Origin: Eutreptiella sp. 'Long Island Sound 2002'
Taxonomy: Eukaryota > Euglenozoa > Euglenophyceae > Eutreptiales > Eutreptiaceae
Assembly: GCA_964036045.1 (NCBI GenBank)
Contig: OZ038378.1
Span: 141,824,765-141,888,764 of the forward strand
Length of the DNA stretch: 64,000 bases
Direction: 5' to 3'
A program made the position numbers and the translations under genes. Positions 1 through 9,673 of the stretch are shown piece by piece (within the stretch, counting starts at the first letter, position 1; the number at the start of each line of letters is the position of its first letter). The notes beneath the pieces are model-generated. The model worked only from the letters and a program-made list of their open reading frames with translations. It had not been told where the DNA came from and did no database searches.

Positions 1-15
1 ATTTACTGTCCCCTT

Positions 16-132
16 CAGAATTCCCTGGCGGATCGGAGGCGCAAGCCTGACGACGACCAGTGGTTGATATGCTCAGTTCTGCAGCGTGGTTGATACGCTC
101 AGTTCTGCAGCCACCCTCTGTCTTGTATCCAA
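16..132. repeat. Direct repeat copy 1 (partner at 730)
   Basis: This ~117-bp segment recurs at 730-846 with an offset of 714 bp and only a few mismatches. Each copy contains two tandem units of about 26 bp built on TGGTTGATACGCTCAG. No coding signal is seen. It may be a diverged terminal repeat or a local duplication. Confidence 0.8.
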
Positions 133-164
133 TTTTCTATTCAGACCAGCCACAAGATCATTGA

Positions 165-217
165 GTTTCGCACCTAGATCAGGCACAGCACAAGCACAGA
201 GACAGACACCACACTGA
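165..217. repeat. Short direct repeat copy 1 (partner at 257)
   Basis: A 53-bp segment starting GTTTCGCACCTAG and ending CACACTGA is repeated at 257-309 (offset 92 bp) with two or three substitutions. It lies inside the block bounded by the 714-bp-offset repeats. Function unknown. Confidence 0.8.
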
Positions 218-256
218 TAGTGAGGGAGAGTGGGATGATGCCATCAGGCCAACAAA

Positions 257-309
257 GTTTCGCACCTAGGTCAGGCACAGCACAGGCACAGAGACAGACA
301 CCACACTGA
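257..309. repeat. Short direct repeat copy 2 (partner at 165)
   Basis: Second copy of the 53-bp repeat described at 165-217. Confidence 0.8.
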
Positions 310-729
310 CCGAGCGGCCTTTTTACAATGGTTACAATCCTTTGCCCTATTCACTGCTGCTGACAGTCATGTTGGTTCAGGTTAAGGTTCATTTTTAAAG
401 TTTACTGTGTGTTGATTCATGACAGTTTACACAGGTTGACAGTTAGTGGTGTTTGCAATTTGTTTGCAGTTTTTGTTCAAGCTGAGTAGTTTCGATGTGC
501 CTAGTGTGGCTGAAACTGATTCGCCAGTTATATGTTGTGTGTTGTATGGCTTGTCCAACGGCCATAGCCAGTAGCTGCATGTAAATTACACAGCCAGCAG
601 AAGCAGTCAGAGCACCCAGAACAGAAACCACGAGCCACTACCATCGAGCCACAGCAGGCAGACAGAGCTTAATTGCCACAAGTCACACCTGCAGTCAAGC
701 AGTTTTTCGCCACAAGTCAGTTAGTAAGT

Positions 730-846
730 CAGAATTCCCTGGCGGATCGGAGGCGCAAGCCTGACGACGACCAGTGGTTGATACGCTCAGTTCTGCAGCA
801 TGGTTGATACGCTCAGTTCTGCAGCCACCATCTGTCTTCATTCCAA
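730..846. repeat. Direct repeat copy 2 (partner at 16)
   Basis: Second copy of the 117-bp repeat described at 16-132, again with the doubled TGGTTGATACGCTCAG unit. Confidence 0.8.
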
Positions 847-1604
847 TCATTACCCGATCCGATTATCCAATCATTCAATCTTGCATTGTCTAATGCCTCC
901 GAGCAAGCTCTCCGGCATTAGGGGAGAGTCGCTGCGCCACTCCCTACTTTTTTACTTTGTGCTGTACAGTGTATGGCACTTACTGCGTGTACATGTACGC
1001 TGGTCCTTTGGACGACAGTTTTTTTCTTCTTGCCGCCGCCCACCCCAACCATCCTCACCGCCCGGCTTAGGGGAGTGTAAGGGAACCAGTGAGCGAGGGT
1101 CGGAGGGAGCGAGCGAGTGAGTGAACGAGGGATGAAGCGTGGTGTGAGCCCGAGTGAGTGAGAGAGCGAGCGAGAGAAGCCAGAGTGAGCGAGGGAGAGC
1201 GCACGCGCACACCAGAGCAGAAATTTTGCGCCGCTCATGAATAGAGATAAGCGATATATGTCAATATGCGTGATTCGCATTCGTGTATACTTACGGGCCA
1301 TGGTATGTGTCTATTTCCTTTAGGGGATTCTCAGCATGAATTGTCTACTGAGGAGTGAGTCTCCTGTGGGAATGTGAATATCACCGCCGTATATGAAACA
1401 ACTAACACAACTCGTATTTGCTCTGCCCGCTACGTGTTTGCCTTGTCGGATTTTCTGTACTGGATTTCGTTATTGGCTTTCATTATCAAATATTCAAGAT
1501 AGTGGGCACAAAGACAGAGACTCCAAAAGCCTCGTCTGCCAATCAGGCTGTACCCCGAGAAAGAATCAAAGTGCTTACAAGACAAGTCAGCACTGCACTT
1601 ACAT
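847..1604. other. Non-coding stretch with GAGCGAGTGA-rich simple sequence
   Basis: No convincing gene is seen. 1083-1205 is a low-complexity GAGCGAG/GAGTGAG tract that opens reading frames on both strands by composition alone. The remainder is unremarkable and leads into the LTR-like repeat at 1605. Confidence 0.5.
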
Positions 1605-2502
1605 TCGGTTCCCTCTCAGCGCTGTAGCGCATCGCTGGTGCTGTGCGAGTCTCCTTGTGCTTCCATCGGCGCTGTAGCGCAATGCTGATACTTCGGTTCC
1701 CTCTCAGCGCTCAACGTGGCGCTCATACTTCGGGTCTCTCTCAGCGCTGTAGCGCAGCGCTGGTTTCGTACCAATTTTGGTGCTGTTCTTCTTGCACGCG
1801 TCCCCCAACTCAGCTGGCTTTGCCCTGCTGCTCGCTCGCTGCACTGTGCACTCGCGGGGCTGCCTCAGCGCTGCAGTTGGAGAGCTTCGGGGCATTCGTA
1901 CTTAGCTGAGAGTTTTGTAAGGCATTCGGCGGAGGTAACCCAAAACTCTTGCGATTTCTCCAAAACCCGTTCTCCTTGTTTTCTCAAACTCTTGTAACCT
2001 CTTTTTCTTGTAGCACACCTCTTTTTCAAACTCTCAAAACCTTTGACGTTTGTTCCCCTTAGTGGTTGCTGCTTTTCCTTGCTTGTTCTGCACTCCTTGG
2101 ATCCTGCTTGTTCTGCACTCTTTGTATTTTGCGCTGTGCATGCACTGATCTACAAATCCCGCACGCAAACCTTGCACCTTCATAAGCACCAAGCAGTTTT
2201 GATCTCCATTGTCGTTGTTCAGCACGGAGTCCCTTGCTTGCCTGAGCGGTCACTGCCGGCGTCACGAGCGTGGGCAGTTTGGGGACTTTGGCACCCCTCC
2301 ATGCAACATATCTGCAACAACCAAAAGAATGCCAAGCACAGAATTAATAATAAATAAGCAACCACAAAAAAACGTAACACAGAGCTTCTCTCTTTATTTC
2401 TCTGTTCTGATTCCACGCTGGCATTTGCGCCTGCGACGCGCGAATGCGCGATCGCGACAGGGCTCCTGCAGCCCTGTCCTAGTTGCCCAGGCCTGCCCAT
2501 TA
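1605..2502 (+). repeat. LTR-like direct repeat, copy A
   Basis: About 898 bp that recur at 3462-4359 (offset 1857) with roughly a dozen substitutions, so about 98-99% identity. It starts within an AGCGCTGTAGCGC tandem motif, carries a poly(A)-signal-like AATAAA at 2349-2354, and ends around ...ATTACAC, after which the two copies diverge at once. Direct orientation, length and an internal AATAAA fit a long terminal repeat. No adjacent primer-binding site or TG...CA termini could be fixed, so LTR status is inference. Confidence 0.55.
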
Positions 2503-3298
2503 CACCCCCCTCCTAAGACACTACACGCAGCGTGGAGAGTCTGATATAAAGCCAAAACCAATGGCTGGCCTGGGCAACAAAACCTACAAAAGGCATAACT
2601 TGGGGCGTGGGGGCGGGCTGCGGCTGCATGCTTGCTTGCAGAGCTGCAGTCTTGATGATGGAGTCTTTGCTGGCCTGGGCACCAAAGGCGTCCGGCTTCT
2701 GGGGGATACTTATTGGGGCTAGAAGGGAGCTACTCTTGCTCGACCACACCCATTGCATACGTCCTACCTGGACCGTTTCCCCCACCACCCCTGTCGTAGA
2801 GGCTGACTCTTACGCGTACCCACAACCACACACAGCACCCCACCAGCCATGCACTCGCCCGCCAGTGGGTGGGGCCTCAACTAGGCAATCACACACACAC
2901 ACTGCAGCTTACCACCCGCCCAGCAGTCTCACACCCCGCCGTTCGTAGCACCTTTGCCCTGTTGTCCTGGTGCCTTTACTATACAACAAAAGAGGCTCCA
3001 CCAAGACAAACCAGGGCAAAGGTGCATTTACACTCGATGCATATATATCAAAAACCACCGTCACCGAGGCTGTCAGCGCCTCAGTGACAAACTCATTTTG
3101 TCATCTGCCCATTTAGAATGCGTAATCTCGCCGGAAAAGGAGGTGGTCATCCGCTCATCCGAGCTGCATTAATCCGGCTGCTGTGTCGCTACCCTTGCCC
3201 CTGCAGACGGCGTAGACAAGCCTCGAGGCGGTATTCGCCGGAACGCTGGCGCTGCACTTTGCTCACGAGCCTGGCCTCCTGCTACGGTCCACGCATCC
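2503..3298. other. Spacer between the LTR-like repeats
   Basis: About 800 bp with no recognisable coding sequence, lying between repeat copies A and A'. It has a small CACACA run near 2890-2900. If the flanking repeats are LTRs, this would be the interior of a short non-autonomous element or the remnant left by unequal recombination. Confidence 0.4.
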
Positions 3299-3620
3299 AT
3301 CAGCGCTGGTACTTCAGTCCTCTTTCAGCGCTGTAGCGCAGCGCTGGTACTTCAGGTCTCTCTCCGCGCTGTAGCGCCGCTGGTACTTCAGGTCTCTCTC
3401 AGCACTGTAGCGCCGCTGGTACTTCGGTTCCCTCTCAGCGCTGTAGCGCAGCGCTGGTACTTCGGTTCCCTCTCAGCGCTGTAGCGCATCGCTGGTGCTG
3501 TGCGAGTCTCCTTGTGCTTCCATCGGCGCTGTAGCGCAATGCTGATATTTCGGTTCCCTCTCAGCGCTCAACGCGGCGCTCATACTTCGGGTCTCTCTCA
3601 GCGCTGTAGCGCAGCGCTGG
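3299..3620. repeat. Tandem array, ~38-bp unit with AGCGCT core
   Basis: About eight degenerate units of the type AGCGCTGTAGCGCAGCGCT followed by GGTACTTCGGTTCCCTCT. The unit contains the palindrome AGCGCT. The array spans the start of LTR-like copy A'. Copy A (1605-1760) retains fewer units, so copy number has changed between the two. In an LTR this would lie in U3 and could act as reiterated enhancer elements; that role is inference. Confidence 0.75.
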
Positions 3621-4359
3621 TTTCGTACCAATTTTGGTGCTGTTCTTCTTGCACGCGTCCCCCAACTCAGCTGGCTTTGCCCTGCTGCTCGCTCGCTGCA
3701 CTGTGCACTCGCGGGGCTGCCTCAGCGCTGCAGTTGGAGAGCTTCGGGGCATTTGTACTTAGCTGAGAGTTTTGTAAGGCATTCGGCGGAGGTAACCCAA
3801 AACTCTTGCGATTTCTCCAAAACCCGTTCTCCTTGTTTTCTCAAACTCTTGTAACCTCTTTTTCTTGTAGCACACCTGTCTTTCAAACTCTCAAAACCTT
3901 TGACGTTTGTTCCCCTTAGTGGTTGCTGCTTTTCCTTGCTTGTTCTGCACTCCTTGGATCCTTCTTGTTCTGCACTCCTTGTATTTTGCGCTGTGCATGC
4001 ACTGATCTACAAATCCCGCACGCAAACCTTGCACCTTCATAAGCACCAAGCAGTTTTGATCTCCATTGTCGTTGTTCAGCACGGAGTCCCTTGCTTGCCT
4101 GAGCGGTCACTGCCGGCGTCACGAGCGTGGGCAGTTTGGGGACTTTGGCACCCCTCCATGCAACATATCTACAACAACCAAAAGAATGCCAAGCACAGAA
4201 TTAATAATAAATAAGCAACCACAAAATAACGTAACACAGAGCTTCTCTCTTTATTTCTCTGTTCTGATTCCACGCTGGCATTTGCGCCTGCGATGCGCGA
4301 ATGCGCGATCGCGAAAGGGCTCCTGCAGCCCTGTCCTAGTTGCCCAGGCCGGCCTATTA
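3462..4359 (+). repeat. LTR-like direct repeat, copy A', abutting element 1 gag
   Basis: Second copy of the 898-bp repeat described at 1605-2502, with AATAAA at 4206-4211. It ends only ~15 bp before the likely gag ATG at 4375, and the gag frame stays open back into it. It is therefore a candidate 5' LTR or promoter region for element 1. No tRNA-complementary primer site is visible at its end, so the boundary is unresolved. Confidence 0.5.
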
Positions 4360-4374
4360 CACGAGGATGATGAC

Positions 4375-5697
4375 ATGGACTTCGACTACACGAAGAAGCC
4401 CCCATCCTCGGACCCACCGAGGCGACCCGGCGGACACCCACTGGGACCCCCTGGCGGAGGACCATCAGGACCCCCTGGAGGACGCCCACCAAGTGGACCC
4501 CCTGGAGGCGGACCACCGGGCGGGGGAGAACCCCCTGGACCGGGCGGGCCCGGCAGAGGCCCTCCTGGAGGACCCCCCGGGGACCCCGCCGACCCACCAG
4601 GGAACGGCAACCCAGATGCCACCTGGCGTCGGATTGTCCACCTCCGCAGGAGGGTCCAGTCCCTCGAGCGCGAGGTAGGCACGGGCAAGGGCGAGATGAC
4701 TCGCATCGCCAGAGTCGCCGCGCGCGCACAGAAGGAGCTGGACATCGCCAAGATCGAGATGGTCAAGATCGCCAAGGTCGCCACCGCCGCCCAGAATGAG
4801 CTGGACATCGCCAGGGGCGAGACCAGGCTGCTGAACAAGGTCATCAACGACCTGCAGCAGAGGTTGGACGAGCTGGAAGGCCGTGGGAGCGTCGGCAGCG
4901 ACCACCCACCCCTGGAGTCAGGCTCGTCGGACGACGGCTGGGGACCTGGACCAAGTCCAGGCAGACCCCACGCCCCCGGCGGAGCCCCCAGGAGTCGCCC
5001 CAGCGCCAGTGCCCCCTCTCTCAGCGCCCCCTCTCACCACAGCGCGGGCCGCCGCAACGAGCGCGTGCCGCCCGGCAGTGGCAGTGAGGAGTGGCGTGAT
5101 GAGTGGCTCAGGGCGGAGTACCACAACCGCCGTGCTCCACCGCGGACACCGGTACGCCCCCGACGCCCCGCACCAGCCCCGGAGCCAATCCCAATGGCTG
5201 GAGGACGTTATGGTGGACTCAGGGATGAGGTCCCTGGAGGGGACGTGGAGTGGGATGTCGGCATGGGCGAGGAAGACCTGGAGGAGTTCGGCATTACCCC
5301 GCCGCGTGGTGTACGACGGGAGGCCGCTGAACGCAGCCGCCGGCGCCGTGATGAGGAGGCATACATGGAGGGAGTACGGCGTGAACATCTAGGTTCAGCG
5401 TACATGGACGAACCACGGCGTAGCCACACGGATACCGTGGAGGAGATGGAAGTGGCAGCCGTGGGAGTCCGTGGGGGACGCCGATGGGAACCTCGGTCAA
5501 CCTCGCGGCCGGCGTTCATGGTCTCTAAGGCCGCGGATGCCGCCGTGTGGGAAGACCTGAAGTACATCAAGCCCCCCATGTACAATGGCAACCCCCTCAA
5601 CCTCGACCGCTTCTTGGAGAAGCTGAACGATTGGGGGGTGACCGTCACTGAAGAAATGGATCCCGCAGATGCGGAGAGATATGTCTTCAAACAGTTT
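4375..5697 (+). pseudogene. gag: Element 1 gag, N-terminal part (up to frameshift)
   Basis: The ATG at 4375 is chosen because coding character starts there; the upstream open frame runs into the LTR-like repeat and lacks a good start. Order: an acidic/aromatic N-terminus; a ~65-residue Pro-Gly-rich collagen-like tract (about 4395-4610); a coiled coil (about 4640-4890) holding two near-repeats of the form IAxVAxxAQxELDIAxxE; a Ser/Pro/Arg-rich linker; and the start of a retrotransposon capsid domain with YNGNPLNLDRFLEKL (about 5580-5630). The frame is lost just after KQFF, at a T run (5694-5699). The homologous capsid continues one base further on in the next frame. The shift may be a one-base indel or a +1 frameshift site. 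Confidence 0.75.
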
Positions 5698-6982
5698 TTC
5701 GTACCGCCTGCCGGAAGTGCTCCAAGAGCTATACTTCGTGGCGACCAAGGAGGGGAAAATCAAGACCCTCAAGGAAGCCAAGAAGTGGCTCAACGAGCAG
5801 GAGCGGGTGGACGCTCCGCAGGTGGCTGCCAAGCGGTGGAAGTCCATCAAGCTTCAGCATGATGGTCGGGAGATCCGCCTACGAGATTGGCGGGACTTCC
5901 GGGGGCAATACACCCTCTTCCGCCGCAACGTGGAGGACTGGAACGAGGGTGACGAGCAGGCTCGCCTGCTCTCCATGCTGCCGGAAGCATGGATCAAGAG
6001 GGTCACCAAGGAGGAAGCCAAGAGGGCCAAGTCCAACCACACGGTCAAGATGATGCTCCCCAAAGAGTATCATACGAACGTGGTGGCTTGGACTAGGAAG
6101 AACGTGGCCCGGGATGTCAAACGGCACTCCCTGCGGAACGCCCTCCTCATCATTGTCTCGGGCGATCGCGAGAAGAACGCGATGTGGCGCCTTGATGAGT
6201 GTGACGTGAGCGGCCAGACCATCCGTCTGCAGGCCATCCCGGCGCGGATGAGTTGCGACGAGATTCTGGAGGGGGTTGGAGAGGAGGTACTCAAGGAGTA
6301 CCGGAACCTCCACCACACCCGCGGGTTGAGGCCCGGCGACCGTGACGTCAACTACGTTGGCGAGGGGCCTGGCGGGGAAGCTGCCATGGACCCAGCGGGA
6401 GCCGATGGCGATGAAGCTCTCGTCGACGATGACGACGACGATGAGCCCGACGAGATGGCCGTTTGTGCCTTCGTGGCCAACAACCTGAACGCGGGGAGCA
6501 ACCGGGGAAGCTGGAAGCCCCTGCAGCAGGGTTGGAAGAAGAAGGAGAAGAAGGATCCCCGTCGCATTGGCAACCCTCCGCTGTCCTTTGGGGAGTTCAT
6601 ACGAGCTCACCCTCAGGGCTGTTTCGTGTGTTATGGGAGGAAGCAAGGCTTCAACCATGACCACCGGACATGCCCCATCCACCAGGCCGACACGGAGGCC
6701 TACAAGAAGGCGCACGGGTCGAAGAAGCGTGCACCCGCGGTTATCCGGGAGGCCAAAGTGGAGGTGGACAAGGACGAGCTATCCAAGCTGATGTCGGTGG
6801 GGACCGAGTTGGCCAAGGAGATCCAGGAGATCAAGAGGAACTGGGTCCCCAGGTCGGACGACAAGAACAAGGAGAAGGACAAGGACAAGGACAAGAAGGG
6901 TAGGAAAAGGGGTAAGAAGAAGGGTGTCAACGAGGTTGATGCGGAGGAGAGTACCCCTACTACCACAACCGACGCCCCTTAG
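5698..6982 (+). CDS. gag: Element 1 gag, C-terminal part with variant zinc knuckle
   Basis: Continues the capsid domain from RLPEVLQELYF and matches the element 3 gag over ~220 residues (shared ERVDAP, RMSxDEI and GNPPLSF). A zinc knuckle lies at 6620-6673 with spacing C-x2-C-x8-H-x4-C, wider than the usual retroviral C-x2-C-x4-H-x4-C. An acidic DDDDDDEPDE tract (about 6428-6455) and a Lys-rich tail precede the TAG at 6980. The frame stays open beyond this TAG into protease, so the stop is the gag/pol boundary. Gag packages genomic RNA in the particle. Confidence 0.8.
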
Positions 6983-6991
6983 CGGAGCCCC
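6980..6991 (+). promoter_or_regulatory. Putative UAG readthrough site, element 1 gag/pol
   Basis: TAG followed by CGGAGCCCC, with gag upstream and protease-pol downstream in the same frame and no intervening stop. Elements 2 and 3 have TAG-GGGAGCC and TAG-AGGAGCC at the same junction. Conservation of UAG-N-GGAGCC suggests a stop-codon readthrough context, as known for gammaretroviral gag-pol. The function here is inference. Confidence 0.7.
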
Positions 6992-7768
6992 TGCAGCCAA
7001 GGGCCCCAGCTAGGGCGGTCGCAGGATGGTGTCGTGGGAAGCGCCACACCATCCCAGTCGGGAAACGATAAGCACAGAGGGACTGCCGCGGGCGGAAGGC
7101 CCGGTCCGGCACCCAAAGCGAAGGACAGTCGCGGTGGCGGTGTGAGGGCAAGTGAAGGCCCGAACCCTTGCACCCGTCCATCCTGCGCGACCAAGAATGT
7201 ATTTCATGTGCTTCAAGATCTATCCGAGAGTATCGGAGGATCACCCGGACCGCAGCTGGATGCTGCAGATGGGCAACCTGAGCCCATTGTCCACGACCTG
7301 CACCAGTCGCTTGTTGAGCTTCTGGAACGGCCGGAGATCCTGAGCTTGCACGCCGTGCGCCGAGTTGGGCATGAGCGGCAGTTGCACCTTAAGGTCCGTG
7401 CCTTATGCGGGGAAGTGGAGAAGGTCTTCGACGTGTTGGTCGACACGGGAGCTCAGGTCAGCTTGGTCAAGGCTGGCCTACTTCCGCCAGAGTGTTTGAC
7501 CGACAGTCGGAAACCTGTCAGGCTGAAGGTGGCGAACGGCCAGTACATGGTGGGAGGCACGAAGGAAGCGGCCATTGGGCTGCAGTTGGTGAACCACCGT
7601 GAGCTGAGCCGCCCGGACCTCGGCAAGGAAATCCTCCTGCAAGGTCGCTTCTACCAGGCCGAGATGGACTGGGACATGATCGTTGGGTACGACTTCATGA
7701 AGGAGACGGACTCCGGCGTTCTCCCCGCCCAGGCCTCAATGACCCTGTACCAGGACGACCAGCTCTAG
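6983..7768 (+). CDS. pro: Element 1 aspartic protease (pol N-terminus)
   Basis: In frame with gag after the TAG. The retropepsin active site VLVDTGAQVSL lies near 7432-7470. A flap-region Gly pair and the C-terminal hydrophobic motif MIVGYDFM (about 7677-7700) follow. The protease would cleave the Gag-Pol polyprotein. The frame ends at TAG 7766-7768. Element 3 has an uninterrupted sense codon at the corresponding place (before the shared WLS), so this second stop is best read as a nonsense mutation. It lacks the GGAGCC context of the gag/pol stop. Confidence 0.85.
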   Translation, partial: RSPCSQGPQLGRSQDGVVGSATPSQSGNDKHRGTAAGGRPGPAPKAKDSRGGGVRASEGPNPCTRPSCATKNVFHVLQDLSESIGGSPGPQLDAADGQPEPIVHDLHQSLVELLERPEILSLHAVRRVGHERQLHLKVRALCGEVEKVFDVLVDTGAQVSLVKAGLLPPECLTDSRKPVRLKVANGQYMVGGTKEAAIGLQLVNHRELSRPDLGKEILLQGRFYQAEMDWDMIVGYDFMKETDSGVLPAQASMTLYQDDQL

Positions 7769-9673
7769 TGGCTTTCGTCACCTGAGCACCATGTGGAATG
7801 CCAATGGATCCACCCGGAACGCAATCAGCTCGAAGTAGCCGCGCTGGGCACTGAGCCAACTGGGCCAGCACACCAGAAGTACGGCGTAATGCCGGAAGTG
7901 GCGAGCCAAGTGGTGGCGGACCTGGGAGCTTCGGATCTGGCCCTGGATGCGTTCTCTTCAGGAACCTCCGCCCATCTTCGGGTTTGTGAGAAGTACTGGA
8001 GCGCCCAGGACTCCGCGTGGAAGAAGCACTGGGGTCCGCATCAGGGTTTGATGTGGATCCGTTGCCCCCGATGGGACATTCCAAGGGCGGTAGCGAAGAT
8101 TCGCAAGGACCGCTCCAAGGCAGTGCTGGTTGTTCCTATGGGATGCACCGAGGAGGAAAGCACCCGACATTGGGTGGTCTCATTGACCAACATGACCTTA
8201 AACAAGGTCGTCCTACCGGCTGGAGAGAGTGTCTATCAGGACGCCAAGGGACAGCCCATGCCACCCCAGAGATGGCCAACGGAATTCCACTATGTGGACG
8301 GGGGCCTTGAACAGGCCGATACCACGGACTTCGTGTGTGTCAACCGCATTATAGCGGAGCCATGGCGGCAATGCTTTGCGGTTTCCCCTGTTGACATCGG
8401 AGAATCGGAGGACCCCCTCACGGAAGAGGAGTTAGATCTGGTTCAGGGGTATATGGATCAGCCCTTTCACCACTGGAGAAGCCAGCGTGAGGGCAAGGGC
8501 CAGGACAAAGCCTGGTGGGAAGTGAACGCGATCGTCTCTGGTTCCTATGATGGGGATACCTTCGTAAGGAGGGTGCTGGACCACATGTCCAGCCAGGAAG
8601 AGCCAATCGGCGGGAACCCACCCACCTACAGTGACTTGTTCCGAGGCAAGACCAGAGATGGCCCTTTGGGCCACCTGGGAAGACCACCTGAGCCGAAACC
8701 GAGTGGGGTCGCTACCCCTCAAGTTAGCTCAGTGGTCCAGGTGCCCGGAAAAGCCAAGGCGGAGTCCGATGATTGCCCCAAGATCCAGGCATTGAGGGCC
8801 AGGCTGAAGCAGAAGTATGGTGATACCTTCTTCAGCGGAAAACCTGTGTTTCCCCCACCGGTGCGTGGACCGTATGGCGAGGCCAAGATACGACTGAAGC
8901 AGGACCCCCGTGTGTATCGACACCGGGAGTTCGCCCTGCGGGGCGAGATTAAGGAGGCCATGGAGAAGATCCTCCGTGATTTCATCGAGAGGGGCTGGCT
9001 TGAGCCGTGCCACTCCGAATGGGCCTCCCCGTGCTTCGTCGTCCCCAAGAAGGTGGCCGGGGAGTGGCGGCTCGTGGTCGACTACCGCGGCCTAAACGCC
9101 CAAACGCAGCATGACAGCTATACGCTGCCCCTCATTGAGGACATGCTGCAAAAACAACACCGGCGGAAGATCTTCACGGTGATTGACCTGAAACATGGTT
9201 ATCATCAGATGCCTCTCGCCGAGGAGTCCCGTGCCTGCACAGCCATGAGCACCCCACTTGGACCTCTCCAGTGGAAGGTGATGCCCATGGGCGTTACCAA
9301 CGGCAATGCGGCTTTTCAGCGGATGCTGGAGAACCTGCTTGAGCCGGTGCGTGACTGTGCGGACCCCTTCGTGGACGACGTGATCATCGCGTCCGGGGAC
9401 CCCAGTATGAGCTATGAGGAGCTCCTGGAGGCACATGAGAGGGACGTCACCCGAGTGCTGGACCTTCTGGTTCGGCACAAACTCACGGGCAGCAGTGACA
9501 AGGCCACCATTGCGGTAAGCGAGGTGGTCTTCGCTGGCCACGTAGTCGGGAACGGGCAGCGGAAGCCCATACCTGGCAAGGTGGCTGCGATCGAGCACTG
9601 GGAAAAGCCCAAAACGGTCTCTGAGCTACGAGCGTACTTGGGGTTCTGCAACTACTACTCGGGGTATATGTAG
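7769..9673 (+). pseudogene. pol: Element 1 Dam-like domain plus reverse transcriptase
   Basis: Same frame as protease. About 7870-8300 encodes the extra domain shared by all three elements (LDAFSS..., paired Trp, ...KAVLVVPMG); its catalytic-type NPPF position reads RCPRW, so it is degenerate. An acidic linker follows. The RT domain spans about 8800-9560 with VVDYRGLN, the palm Asp in VIDLKHGYHQM, LGPLQWKVMPMG, and the FVDD catalytic box near 9370. The thumb/connection begins with FCNYYSGYM and is cut by TAG at 9671-9673, where element 3 has an Arg codon. Without suppression the product lacks RNase H and integrase. Confidence 0.85.

Noticed and set aside
918-1301. Minus-strand Ser/Arg/Leu-rich frames
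   Set aside because: Come from the GAGCGAG simple-sequence tract.
4169-4847. Minus-strand frames opposite gag
   Set aside because: Antisense of the Pro-Gly repeat of gag; no start context or domain.
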